DNA of 12,488 bases from Verrucomicrobiaceae bacterium (GTDB taxonomy: Bacteria; Verrucomicrobiota; Verrucomicrobiae; Verrucomicrobiales; Akkermansiaceae): assembly GCA_947372405.1 (NCBI GenBank), contig CANBTO010000087.1, forward strand, positions 1 through 12,488, written 5' to 3'. Shown here piece by piece: positions 1-7,133 of this stretch; position 1 is the first letter of the stretch, and each line of letters opens with the position of its first letter. The notes beneath the pieces are model-generated. The model was not told the DNA's origin. It was given only the letters and a program-made list of their open reading frames with translations, and made no database searches. The position numbers and the translations under genes are program-made.

Positions 1-796
1 GCGAGAGCGTGCCGTTTTCCTTGCCTAACAGACGCGACATGCCGCTGGCGTAGGCCAGCGCGAAGATACCCAGCGACACCGCAGGCCATGCGAAGCCGAA
101 CCAGAGAAACGCCAGCCCCGCGCAGAGCAGGGTCCCGGCGCCATATGCCGCCGCGAGATTCAACGAGGGATTCCGCGTATGCGTCTGCCGCCTGTCCGGT
201 ACCAGCGCGGTCACAATCCATCCGGTTAGAAATCCGGTGGCCACGTCGATGACATGGTGCTGCCACACCAGCAGCGTGGAGAGTCCGATGAGCATGAACC
301 AGGTCTTGACCATCCTCCGCAACCCGCCCGTCAGATGCGCGCCGTAGAACACCCAGACCAGCGAGCGCAGGCTGATGTGCAGCGAGGGCGCGAGGTTGTA
401 GGGCATGTCATTGAAATACAGCGCGCGGAACAGCGGTGCCGTCCAACCGGCGGGTTCAGGGCGTGGCAGTCCCATCTTCAGCGGAAACAGCAGGAAACAC
501 AGCCCGCTGATCAAGGTCACGGCGACGAGGCGTTTGGTCAGGAGGTTCAGCTCCGCCCTGCTGGCGCAGAGGAAAAACGCGCCGCAGAAGAACAGGTCCA
601 GCGACCAATAAGGGATCACCATTTCGCGGATGAACGGGATGTGCCGTTCCCATTCCCACATCCAAGTGGCCACGTCATGGCGGGTGGCGGTGATGCGGTT
701 GCATGCGCCATACACACCGATGAACGTGCCGCCCGCGAGAGCGAGCCGCCACAGCGCGGGCCATAACAATCCGGTTTCGCGGGCTGGCCTGTTCAT
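1..796 (-). CDS. ynbD: PAP2-superfamily membrane phosphatase, YnbD-like (3' end beyond window)
   Basis: Partial gene: the start is at 796 and it runs off the left edge after 265 codons. I translated it by hand. It is a multi-pass membrane protein with hydrophobic stretches near residues 12-30, 62-78, 88-106, 142-152, 165-178, 185-200 and 214-250. The three PAP2 phosphatase motifs are visible: K107 with R112-P113, then PSLH at 137-140 (catalytic His140), then S173, H180 and D184. Members remove phosphate from lipid phosphates or transfer lipid head groups at the membrane. E. coli YnbD carries this domain followed by a dual-specificity protein phosphatase domain; any such domain here would lie beyond the left edge. 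The ATG overlaps the stop of the hydrolase/methyltransferase gene (ATGA at 793-796), so the two are probably translationally coupled. The YnbD assignment rests on motif plus gene order. The substrate is unknown. Confidence 0.82.
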   Translation of the reverse strand, partial: MNRPARETGLLWPALWRLALAGGTFIGVYGACNRITATRHDVATWMWEWERHIPFIREMVIPYWSLDLFFCGAFFLCASRAELNLLTKRLVAVTLISGLCFLLFPLKMGLPRPEPAGWTAPLFRALYFNDMPYNLAPSLHISLRSLVWVFYGAHLTGGLRRMVKTWFMLIGLSTLLVWQHHVIDVATGFLTGWIVTALVPDRRQTHTRNPSLNLAAAYGAGTLLCAGLAFLWFGFAWPAVSLGIFALAYASGMSRLLGKENGTLS

Positions 797-2529
797 GTGC
801 CGGGCCTGCGTGCGACGCTCACGGTGAAGATGCCGAAGTCGTCGATCCATTGTTTCTCCTTGCGGAAACCCGCGGCCTCCACCAGCGCGTCCATTTCGCC
901 CTGCGGCCGCCGCCTCATCACCCAGTATTTGCCGTCGCGGTTGGTTAGAGTGCGGGCGATCACCTCCACTTGCGGATGCCAGGGCTGTCCGGTATAGATC
1001 AACCAGCCACCCGGCAGGACGGCTGCGAAGAGCCCGCGAAGCGAACGTTGCAACCGCTCGTTGTCCGGAAACAACTCATACAATCCGGAAACCACCGCCA
1101 CCGACGGCTGCGGCGTGACAGCCGTTAGAGAACTCTCGTCGAAAGCGTCGCCGCGCTTGTGGTCGATGCGGCCATCAAGCCCGCGTTCCTTCGCCGTGGC
1201 ACGTCCGGTATCGAGCGCGGATTCGCTCCAATCACGACAAAGAACGTGCAGGTCCGCGCCGGCGTCGGGGTCCTCGAGGATGTCGAGCAGGTAACGCCCG
1301 GCGCCGCCGGCGACGTCCATCAGTTCGCGTGGCAGGTTCGCCTCGCGCACGTGGGCCAGCGTGAAACGCAGCGCCTGGTTCATGCACTCGCGCCGCTGGC
1401 GGATGCCACGCCAGCCGATCGCGTCGAGGTAGCCACGGTCGATGAGTTTGCCGAGGCCCAGCGAGCCGCGCGCCTGGTTTTGATAGACGTGGTCGAGCGA
1501 TTCGCCGGAATCGAACCCGGTGGCGTGACCGATGCGGATGCCTTCGCTGAGTTTTCCCAGGGAACCGAGCATCGCCCGCTGGACGATGAACGAGAGCCCG
1601 CGCAGGGAAGGGGAGGGCAGTGGTTTGAGCAACTCCGCGTATTCGGCGTTGGTCACCGGGTTTGACAGGTCCGCCTCCAGCCTCGGCGGCGTGAAGTTCG
1701 CAATGCAGCGTTCCGCGAAGCGACGGATGGCTCCGGTCACCTCGTCGCGGCACAGATCGTGGAAGACCGCGTGCCGCGCGCCTTTGAGGTGGAGATGAAC
1801 CTTCTGCTCGCCGCCGTAGTTCTGATAGAGCGCGTCGATGGCGCCTCGCCTCACCACCTTGTCGGCGCCGGCGGAGAAAAGCAGCAGCGGGCGGTCCATC
1901 ACCGCGGCATCGCTGATCACCCGTTTCCCGGTATCGAAGAGATCGACGAGGATCCTCGCGGAGATGTCCTTCGAGATTGCGGTGTCCGCGTCATAAACCG
2001 CCGCGGCATGGGGATCACGGGTGAGCCACGAACCCTTGACATAACTCTTGATCGTGGCTGAGGGATTCAGTTTCCCCATCAGCCGGATGCTGGTCAGCGC
2101 GCCGGGCACGATCAGGTTTACATCCAATGCCGGCGTGGCGAGCACCAGCCCGGCGATGCGCGGCGCGAAGTCATGCACCCACGTCGCGGCGATCACTCCG
2201 CCCACGCTGTGGGCGATGACCACGCTGCGCTCCGGAACCAGGCCATGGGTCGATTGCAGGTGATGGAAGAAAACATCGAGGTCCCTGACATACTGCATGA
2301 ATCCCGGCGCATGGCCGCGTTCGCCGGGAGACTGGCCGTGACCGCGCGCCTCCCACGCATAGATCGCCGTGTCCGGCATGGTCAGGCCGGGGATGACGGT
2401 GTCCCAGCGGTCGGCGTGTTCGTGTCCGCGGTGCAGCAGGATGAGCGCCTTCGATGCGTTTTGCTCGTTCCACGCCTTGTAGTGCAGGGACAAGCCGTCG
2501 TCGGTGGTGAATTGGAGTCGGGTGCTCAT
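793..2529 (-). CDS. ynbC: Bifunctional alpha/beta hydrolase / class I SAM-dependent methyltransferase, YnbC-like
   Basis: A 578-aa fusion of two enzymes. Residues 1-275 form an alpha/beta hydrolase of monoacylglycerol-lipase/lysophospholipase type. The nucleophile elbow is AHSVGG with Ser108, and likely partners are Asp223 (GADKVV) and His253 (ARHAVFHD). Residues about 290-578 form a class I methyltransferase with the SAM-binding glycine loop DVAGGAGR at 405-412 and a later LPGGWLIYTGQPW segment at 505-517. The same fusion is known from E. coli YnbC (about 585 aa), where it sits in the ynbABCD cluster; the substrate there is uncharacterised. A longer reading frame starts at 2622, but its first 31 residues overlap the upstream gene and look non-coding. 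The ATG at 2529 gives a normal hydrolase N-terminus and a 4-bp ATGA overlap (2526-2529) with the phosphatidyltransferase gene. A role in remodelling a lipid made by its neighbours is inference. Confidence 0.9.
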   Translation of the reverse strand: MSTRLQFTTDDGLSLHYKAWNEQNASKALILLHRGHEHADRWDTVIPGLTMPDTAIYAWEARGHGQSPGERGHAPGFMQYVRDLDVFFHHLQSTHGLVPERSVVIAHSVGGVIAATWVHDFAPRIAGLVLATPALDVNLIVPGALTSIRLMGKLNPSATIKSYVKGSWLTRDPHAAAVYDADTAISKDISARILVDLFDTGKRVISDAAVMDRPLLLFSAGADKVVRRGAIDALYQNYGGEQKVHLHLKGARHAVFHDLCRDEVTGAIRRFAERCIANFTPPRLEADLSNPVTNAEYAELLKPLPSPSLRGLSFIVQRAMLGSLGKLSEGIRIGHATGFDSGESLDHVYQNQARGSLGLGKLIDRGYLDAIGWRGIRQRRECMNQALRFTLAHVREANLPRELMDVAGGAGRYLLDILEDPDAGADLHVLCRDWSESALDTGRATAKERGLDGRIDHKRGDAFDESSLTAVTPQPSVAVVSGLYELFPDNERLQRSLRGLFAAVLPGGWLIYTGQPWHPQVEVIARTLTNRDGKYWVMRRRPQGEMDALVEAAGFRKEKQWIDDFGIFTVSVARRPGT

Positions 2530-3194
2530 GGGCTTGCTTTGGATTTCAAGGCGAGCGCGAGGTGCAGGATGCGTCGGAAGCAGGTGAGGGCGATGCCTGC
2601 GTTGATCACCGCCAGCCCCCACATGAGCAACGGCGGATGCTGGTTTGTTAGATCAAGCGCGACCATCCCGATGCAGAGGATGGTGACGGCCGCCATGCGG
2701 TGGGGTTTGGCCATCGGCCCGCTGAAATCATGGCTGCCGGTCAGGCCCGCGCCCATGGCCCGGATGTAGGCGGTGCCGACCGCGCCGCAGGCGGCGGCCC
2801 AACCAAGCGCGATGCTCCAGTCCGCGCCACCCGCGTAGCCGAGTGGCACGAGGATCAACGCATCGTCGATGCGGTCCGGCAGTTCGTTGAACATCTCGCC
2901 AGTGGGCGATTTCAGCCCGCCCTCCACGGCAAGGAGTCCGTCCATCATGTTGCAGAACAGGCGCGACTGGACGCCGAGTGCGGCGAGCAGCCAGAAAACC
3001 CATGCCGGTTGCTGGCATGAGGCCAGCAGCATCGCGCCACCGGCCGCCGCCGCGCAAACGATGCTGGCGAGCGAGACGAGGTTCGGTTTCAAGCCGATGC
3101 GCAACATGAGCCGCGTGAAGAATGCTGCCCAGCCGGTGCCTCGGGATTTCAGCGGCCTGCGCGTGACGGGAGTTTCGTTCACGCCACCTAACAT
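2526..3194 (-). CDS. ynbA: CDP-alcohol phosphatidyltransferase, YnbA-like
   Basis: A 222-aa integral membrane protein of the CDP-alcohol phosphatidyltransferase family, which joins a CDP-activated lipid or alcohol to an alcohol head group and releases CMP. The active-site signature lies around residues 83-110. DG, then A, then G-E, N-E and a final D can be matched to the canonical DGxxAR-x8-G-x3-D-x3-D. Two positions differ: the Arg after Ala is Val, and the third Asp is Asn (FNELPD). As I recall, E. coli YnbA also has Asn at the third Asp, so that change may be family-typical. Hydrophobic helices flank the motif (about 38-58, 64-76, 112-122, 125-143, 166-181, 187-204). The ATG at 3194 is the first gene start facing leftward and is followed directly by a TTA codon inside a GTTAG motif. 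It is the first gene of a three-gene overlapping operon. The head group cannot be read from sequence. Confidence 0.85.
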   Translation of the reverse strand: MLGGVNETPVTRRPLKSRGTGWAAFFTRLMLRIGLKPNLVSLASIVCAAAAGGAMLLASCQQPAWVFWLLAALGVQSRLFCNMMDGLLAVEGGLKSPTGEMFNELPDRIDDALILVPLGYAGGADWSIALGWAAACGAVGTAYIRAMGAGLTGSHDFSGPMAKPHRMAAVTILCIGMVALDLTNQHPPLLMWGLAVINAGIALTCFRRILHLALALKSKASP

Positions 3195-3294
3195 GGCGGT
3201 CGGGGCGGGCGCCTGTCAATCTTCGGCACCTTGTCACTTGGATCCCTGCGGATTTGCTTTTCCGCCGTGTTCGAATCGTGGTAAGGCATGGCGC
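3195..3294. promoter_or_regulatory. Divergent intergenic region between the ynb-like operon and the amidase
   Basis: These 100 bp separate two gene sets transcribed away from each other, so promoters for both should lie here. I see no convincing -35/-10 pair. A TTGACA on the minus strand (plus positions 3214-3219) lies too close to the leftward ATG to serve it with a normal -10. A small inverted repeat, GCGGA at 3248-3252 and TCCGC at 3261-3265, sits in the rightward leader. AAGG at 3283-3286 is a plausible weak ribosome site 8 nt before the amidase ATG. Confidence 0.4.
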
Positions 3295-4008
3295 ATGAAT
3301 TTCAAACTCCGCATACTCGCGCCTGTTTTTGGTGTGCTGCTCTGTGCGCAGTGCCGTCCATACAGCCCATACAGCCCGCCGGCGAGATACAATCCGCCCA
3401 CACAAGGCGGTTCAACCCCTGGCGGGGTTTCGATGTCCGGCATGATGCACGAGGTGAACCTGAAGTCCGAGATGGTCCGTGCGGGAACCTATGGCCGCAA
3501 GGTGGTGCGGCCGATGACGCCCCGCTACATCACGATCCACAGCACGGAGAACTACACGGCGGACGCGCACCAGCACGCCATCGCCCTCAGGAACGGCGCG
3601 CTCCGCTCGCCCAAGACCCTGATGGGAAACCGCATCGGTTTCCTGATCTGGCACTTCACGGTGGACGACCATCAGGCGATCCAGCACATGCCGACCAACG
3701 AACAGGGCGAGCACGCGGATTTCCATGGGCCGGGCAACCGCCTGTCGATCGGCATCGAGATGTGCGAGAACCGCGGCGGCAATCTGGCGGCCACCATCGA
3801 GCGCACGGCGAAGCTCACCGCCGTGCTGATGAAGCGCAACGGCATTCCGCTGGGCAACGTGGTGCCTCACTATCACTGGCCGCGGCTGGGAAAACACCCG
3901 CCTAACAAGAACTGCCCGCACTTTCTGATGGAGAACGGCAGGCCCGGCGCGAAGTGGCGCTGGTTCCTGAGTCGCGTGAACTACCAATACCGCCGGCTCG
4001 AACCGTGA
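3295..4008 (+). CDS. N-acetylmuramoyl-L-alanine amidase, Amidase_2/PGRP fold, exported
   Basis: A 237-aa enzyme predicted to cut the amide bond between N-acetylmuramic acid and L-alanine of peptidoglycan, outside the inner membrane. Residues 1-20 form an export signal: basic N-terminus, hydrophobic core, then Cys17 and Cys20. A lipoprotein is possible but the lipobox is not canonical. Residues 22-50 are a Pro/Ser/Tyr-rich linker. The catalytic domain spans about 60-235. Likely zinc ligands of the T7-lysozyme type are His82 (TIHST), His192 or His194 (PHYHW) and Cys207 (KNCPHF). IGIEMCEN at 152-159 is the usual central strand. The frame is open much further upstream (to 2869), but that part is antisense to ynbA. 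The ATG at 3295 gives the signal peptide and has AAGG 8 nt upstream. The stop overlaps the next gene's GTG start. Confidence 0.88.
   Translation: MNFKLRILAPVFGVLLCAQCRPYSPYSPPARYNPPTQGGSTPGGVSMSGMMHEVNLKSEMVRAGTYGRKVVRPMTPRYITIHSTENYTADAHQHAIALRNGALRSPKTLMGNRIGFLIWHFTVDDHQAIQHMPTNEQGEHADFHGPGNRLSIGIEMCENRGGNLAATIERTAKLTAVLMKRNGIPLGNVVPHYHWPRLGKHPPNKNCPHFLMENGRPGAKWRWFLSRVNYQYRRLEP
3358..3375 (+). repeat. 9-nt direct tandem repeat in the amidase signal/linker region
   Basis: CCATACAGC occurs twice back to back (3358-3366 and 3367-3375) and encodes the PYSPYSP start of the linker just after the signal peptide. It shares period, reading-frame neutrality and the CCATA core with the repeat in hsdM. 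Confidence 0.7.
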
Positions 4009-4385
4009 CCGTCCCGTCCAAAGACCACGGCAGCCCGGGCAACCGCGGGACCGTTCTGGAGCCGGGCGTTCACTACGTCTGCCAGCGCTGCACCGCCTGC
4101 TGCCGGTGGCCGGGAGATGTCCGGCTCGAGGAGGACGAGATCGCGCCGATCGCCGGGTTCTTGGGGCTTGGGGAGGCGGAGTTCATCGAGCGGTTCACCC
4201 GTCTGCGTTCGAACCGGCAGGGGCTCTCGCTCGTCGAGAAGGATAACCACGAGTGCGTGATGCTGGACGGGAACGCCTGCCGGATCCACCAGGTGAAACC
4301 CTCGCAATGTGCGGGATTTCCCAACCAATGGAATTTTCCGGGCTGGCGGCAGGTCTGCGAGGCGGTGCCGGTGCGGATCGCCTGA
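4005..4385 (+). CDS. YkgJ-family cysteine-cluster protein
   Basis: A small cytoplasmic protein of 126 aa with the cysteine pattern of the YkgJ family (putative zinc- or iron-chelating). CxxCxxCC lies near residues 25-32 (VCQRCTACC), followed by HEC and NAC near residues 83-93, a SQCAGFPNQW segment at 100-109 and a late Cys at 118. The biochemical role of this family is not established. I chose the GTG at 4005, which overlaps the amidase stop as GTGA; an in-frame ATG at 3954 would overlap the amidase by 55 bp and add 17 unconserved-looking residues. The tight coupling suggests cotranscription with the amidase. A maturation or metal-related role for it is speculation. It is followed by a 141-bp gap. 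Confidence 0.85.
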   Translation: MTVPSKDHGSPGNRGTVLEPGVHYVCQRCTACCRWPGDVRLEEDEIAPIAGFLGLGEAEFIERFTRLRSNRQGLSLVEKDNHECVMLDGNACRIHQVKPSQCAGFPNQWNFPGWRQVCEAVPVRIA

Positions 4386-4526
4386 ATGGGAAACCCGGCC
4401 TGAAGTATTGCCACGTGAATTACCTGAAAAATACGCCAAACCTTGACGTTATTGGAGTTGACAGCTTACAAGGAAAGACGGTTGCGTCCGACCCGCTCGC
4501 ATCTATCCGTTCCATGATTTGGGATC
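4386..4526 (+). promoter_or_regulatory. Intergenic region with candidate promoter upstream of the mprF-like operon
   Basis: This 141-bp gap is visibly richer in A and T than the flanking genes. TTGACG at 4443-4448 followed 18 bp later by TACAAG at 4467-4472 (4 of 6 matches to TATAAT) is a candidate sigma-70-type promoter. A second TTGACA at 4458-4463 has no good -10. Bacterial groups with weak Shine-Dalgarno use may have different promoter rules, so this is a guess from consensus. GGGA just before the ATG at 4527 is at best a weak ribosome site. Confidence 0.3.
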
Positions 4527-7133
4527 ATGCTTGATTTCATCAAACTTGAAAAAATCAAAAAGCTGTTCGGGATGGTCGCACCATTCCTGTGGCTGGCCGT
4601 GCTTGCCGGGGCGGTGTATTCGCTGCACCAGGAATGGGGAGGAAAGCTGACTTCATTGAGCGGAGCGCTGCGGCTCATCGGGCCCTGGCATGTGGTGCTG
4701 GCCATGCTGCTGACGGCGCTGAGCCTGCTTTGCAACGCGTCGCTGGACCTGGTGGCGCTGCATTGGCTGAAACGCAAGCTGCCGGTCGGCAGCGTGATGG
4801 GCACGGCGTTGATCGCCAGTTCGTTCAGCATGAACGGCGGCGGCACGATCCTCGGCGGCGGCTCCATTCGCTTGAGGTTTTACGGCCAGTATGGACTGGA
4901 CGGAACCGAGATCGCCAAACTGACGGGTTTCCTGCTGGTGGCCGGCTGGCTGGGCCACGCGCTGCTGGCCGGGGTCTTGTTATGCTGGTCGCCCCCTGAA
5001 TTGGACTGGTTGCCTGAGTCCATGGGGCGCTTGACCGGCGTGTTGTTGGTTCTGAGCTGCGCGGCACTCGTCGTCCTTTCGGTGACTGGATTTCGCGGGA
5101 AGCGGCTGGGTTTCCTGCCACCATGGCGGATCCTGATGATGGCGACGGTGGTTTCCTCTGTGGACTGGCTGCTGGCGGGGCTGGCGCTGCGGGTTTTCCT
5201 GCCGCTGGCGGTTCCAACGGTTCCCTTCCTTGCGGTGACGGCCGTAGGGCAGGCGCTCGGCGCGGCCAGCCATGTGCCAGGCGGGGTGGGGGTGGTGGAG
5301 TTGTCCATCAGCAAGCTGGCGGGGGACATTGTGCCCGGCGCGGTGATGGCCGGTGCCTTGCTGACATACCGGCTCACCTACTATCTGGTGCCTTTCGTGA
5401 TCGCCGTGGCGACGGTCAGCGGCCGGGAAATCTGGGCCAAGCGGCATTGGGCGAAAATCACGGTGAGTGGTACCGGCAAGGCGTGGTCCGCGATCGCGCC
5501 ACGGCTCGCCGGCATGAGCGCGCTGGCGGGCGGCTTCATCCTGATGTTGTCCGCCAACACGCCGATGCTGGCCAGCCGGCGGGAGGTGTTAGAGGAGTTC
5601 GTGCCGCTGCCCTTCGTAGAGGCTTCGCATTTCCTCTCAAGCATTGCGGGCACGGTGATGATCATCGTGGCCAGCGGCCTGTTGCGCCGGGTGCATGCCG
5701 CGTGGTGGATTGCGGTGGTGATGGCGTCGGGCGGCATTGTGTTTTCGCTGCTCAAGGGCTTCGACTGGGAGGAGTCCATCGTGCTGGTGGTATTCCTGGC
5801 GGCGCTACTGCCGTTCCGCGCGAAGTTCCACCGGCACGCGGGCATCTGGACGCGGCGCTTCTCGCTCCAGTGGTGGGGATTGCTCTTGGCCATCGTCGGG
5901 CTGGCGGTGTGGTTCGGGTTTTATTCGAGCCGCCAGGTGGAATATGGCAACGATCTTTGGTGGGAATACTCGTTCGACAACGATGCCTCGCGTCTGCTGC
6001 GTGGCATGGCGGGCAGCGCACTGATCCTGGTGTTCGTGGCGCTGCTCCAGTGGTTTCGCCCGGCTCCGCCGCGCGCCCGCGAGCCGCTGCCGGAGAGATC
6101 GAAGATCATGGAGATGGTCGAGCGGACGCCGCGTTGCAGCAGCGCGCTGGCGCTGGTGGGTGACAAGGATTTTCTCTTCAACCACGAGCAAAGCGCGTTC
6201 CTGATGTATGGCGACCAGGGCAGGACGCGTGTGGCGCTGGCCGATCCGGTGGGCAACGAGGAGAAGTTCGAGGGACTTTACTGGCGCTTCGTCGAGCAGG
6301 CGAAGGACGAAGGCATGCGCGTCGCGTTCTATCAGGTGGGCGCGTCGATGATTCCGGTGTGCGTGGAGATGGGCCTGCGCATCTACAAGCTCGGCGAGGA
6401 GGCGATGGTGCCGCTGGAAACGTTCGATCTCTCGTCGTCTGCCATGAAGAAGTTCCGCAAGGTGATGAACCGCATGGAGCGCGAGGAGTGGCGCTTCGAA
6501 ATCTGGCAGCCCGACGTGGTCGCGGCACGCCTCGGTGAGCTCAAGGCCGTGTCCGACGAATGGCTGGCGCACCACAACGCCAAGGAAAAAGGTTTTTCAC
6601 TCGGGCGCTTCGATGACGACTATATCCGCTGCCTGCCTGTAGCTGTGATGATCATCTACGGCCGCGTGGTGGCATTCGGAAACGTCTGGCCGGGTAACGG
6701 CAAGGACGAACTTTCCACCGACCTGATGCGCCATTCCACGGACGCACCCAACGGTGTGATGGACTGCCTGTTTGTCAGCCTGATGCTGTGGGGCAAGGAA
6801 CAGGGATACAAGTGGTTCGACCTCGGCATGGCGCCGCTCTCGGGGCTGGTCGATCACCGCCTGGCTCCGCTCTGGAACCGCATCGGCGGGCTGATCTACG
6901 ACAAGGGTGAGGCGTTTTACAACTTCAACGGACTGCGTGCGTGGAAGTGCAAGTTCCAGCCCGTCTGGCAGCCGCGCTATCTCGCCATCTCCAAAGCCTG
7001 GGATCTTCCCGCGGCCATACTGGACATCACGGCGCTGATCGGTAAACCATCCCTCCGCCCGCGGCGGGAGATTCAATCCACTCCCAAAACTCCGCAACCG
7101 GAAGCCGATCCCGTTGTTCCCAACCAATCATGA
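4527..7133 (+). CDS. mprF: Aminoacyl-phosphatidylglycerol synthase/flippase, MprF (LpiA) family
   Basis: An 868-aa two-part membrane protein close in length to S. aureus MprF (840 aa). Residues 1-510 contain about 14 hydrophobic segments. The N-terminal part (to about 305) is the flippase-type domain with the conserved SHVPGGVGVVE at 248-258 and the GGGTILGGGSIRLRFYG region near 104-120. Residues about 525-825 are the cytosolic synthase domain (DUF2156, GNAT-like); STDLMRH at 730-736, FDLGMAPLSG at 764-773 and APLWNRIGG at 780-788 are typical. The synthase moves an amino acid from aminoacyl-tRNA to phosphatidylglycerol; the flippase exposes the product on the outer leaflet, reducing negative charge and sensitivity to cationic peptides. 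Lysine versus alanine cannot be decided here; the AcvB-like partner next door favours lysine. Its stop overlaps the next ATG (7130-7133). Confidence 0.92.
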   Translation: MLDFIKLEKIKKLFGMVAPFLWLAVLAGAVYSLHQEWGGKLTSLSGALRLIGPWHVVLAMLLTALSLLCNASLDLVALHWLKRKLPVGSVMGTALIASSFSMNGGGTILGGGSIRLRFYGQYGLDGTEIAKLTGFLLVAGWLGHALLAGVLLCWSPPELDWLPESMGRLTGVLLVLSCAALVVLSVTGFRGKRLGFLPPWRILMMATVVSSVDWLLAGLALRVFLPLAVPTVPFLAVTAVGQALGAASHVPGGVGVVELSISKLAGDIVPGAVMAGALLTYRLTYYLVPFVIAVATVSGREIWAKRHWAKITVSGTGKAWSAIAPRLAGMSALAGGFILMLSANTPMLASRREVLEEFVPLPFVEASHFLSSIAGTVMIIVASGLLRRVHAAWWIAVVMASGGIVFSLLKGFDWEESIVLVVFLAALLPFRAKFHRHAGIWTRRFSLQWWGLLLAIVGLAVWFGFYSSRQVEYGNDLWWEYSFDNDASRLLRGMAGSALILVFVALLQWFRPAPPRAREPLPERSKIMEMVERTPRCSSALALVGDKDFLFNHEQSAFLMYGDQGRTRVALADPVGNEEKFEGLYWRFVEQAKDEGMRVAFYQVGASMIPVCVEMGLRIYKLGEEAMVPLETFDLSSSAMKKFRKVMNRMEREEWRFEIWQPDVVAARLGELKAVSDEWLAHHNAKEKGFSLGRFDDDYIRCLPVAVMIIYGRVVAFGNVWPGNGKDELSTDLMRHSTDAPNGVMDCLFVSLMLWGKEQGYKWFDLGMAPLSGLVDHRLAPLWNRIGGLIYDKGEAFYNFNGLRAWKCKFQPVWQPRYLAISKAWDLPAAILDITALIGKPSLRPRREIQSTPKTPQPEADPVVPNQS

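Noticed and set aside
254..766. 170-codon plus-strand frame near the left edge
   Set aside because: It is antisense to the PAP2 phosphatase whose three motifs are intact on the minus strand; the translation is charged and low in hydrophobics, without a family pattern.
2869..3294. Upstream extension of the amidase frame
   Set aside because: It would be antisense to the phosphatidyltransferase and would bury the signal peptide at position 3295.
4253..4534. 93-codon frame spanning the YkgJ end and the gap before mprF
   Set aside because: It has no conserved cysteine pattern in that frame, overlaps YkgJ out of frame and contains the likely promoter region.
5123..6163. 346-codon plus-strand frame inside mprF
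   Set aside because: It is a +1-shifted shadow of the MprF coding region, Arg/Gly/Ala-rich, without recognisable motifs.
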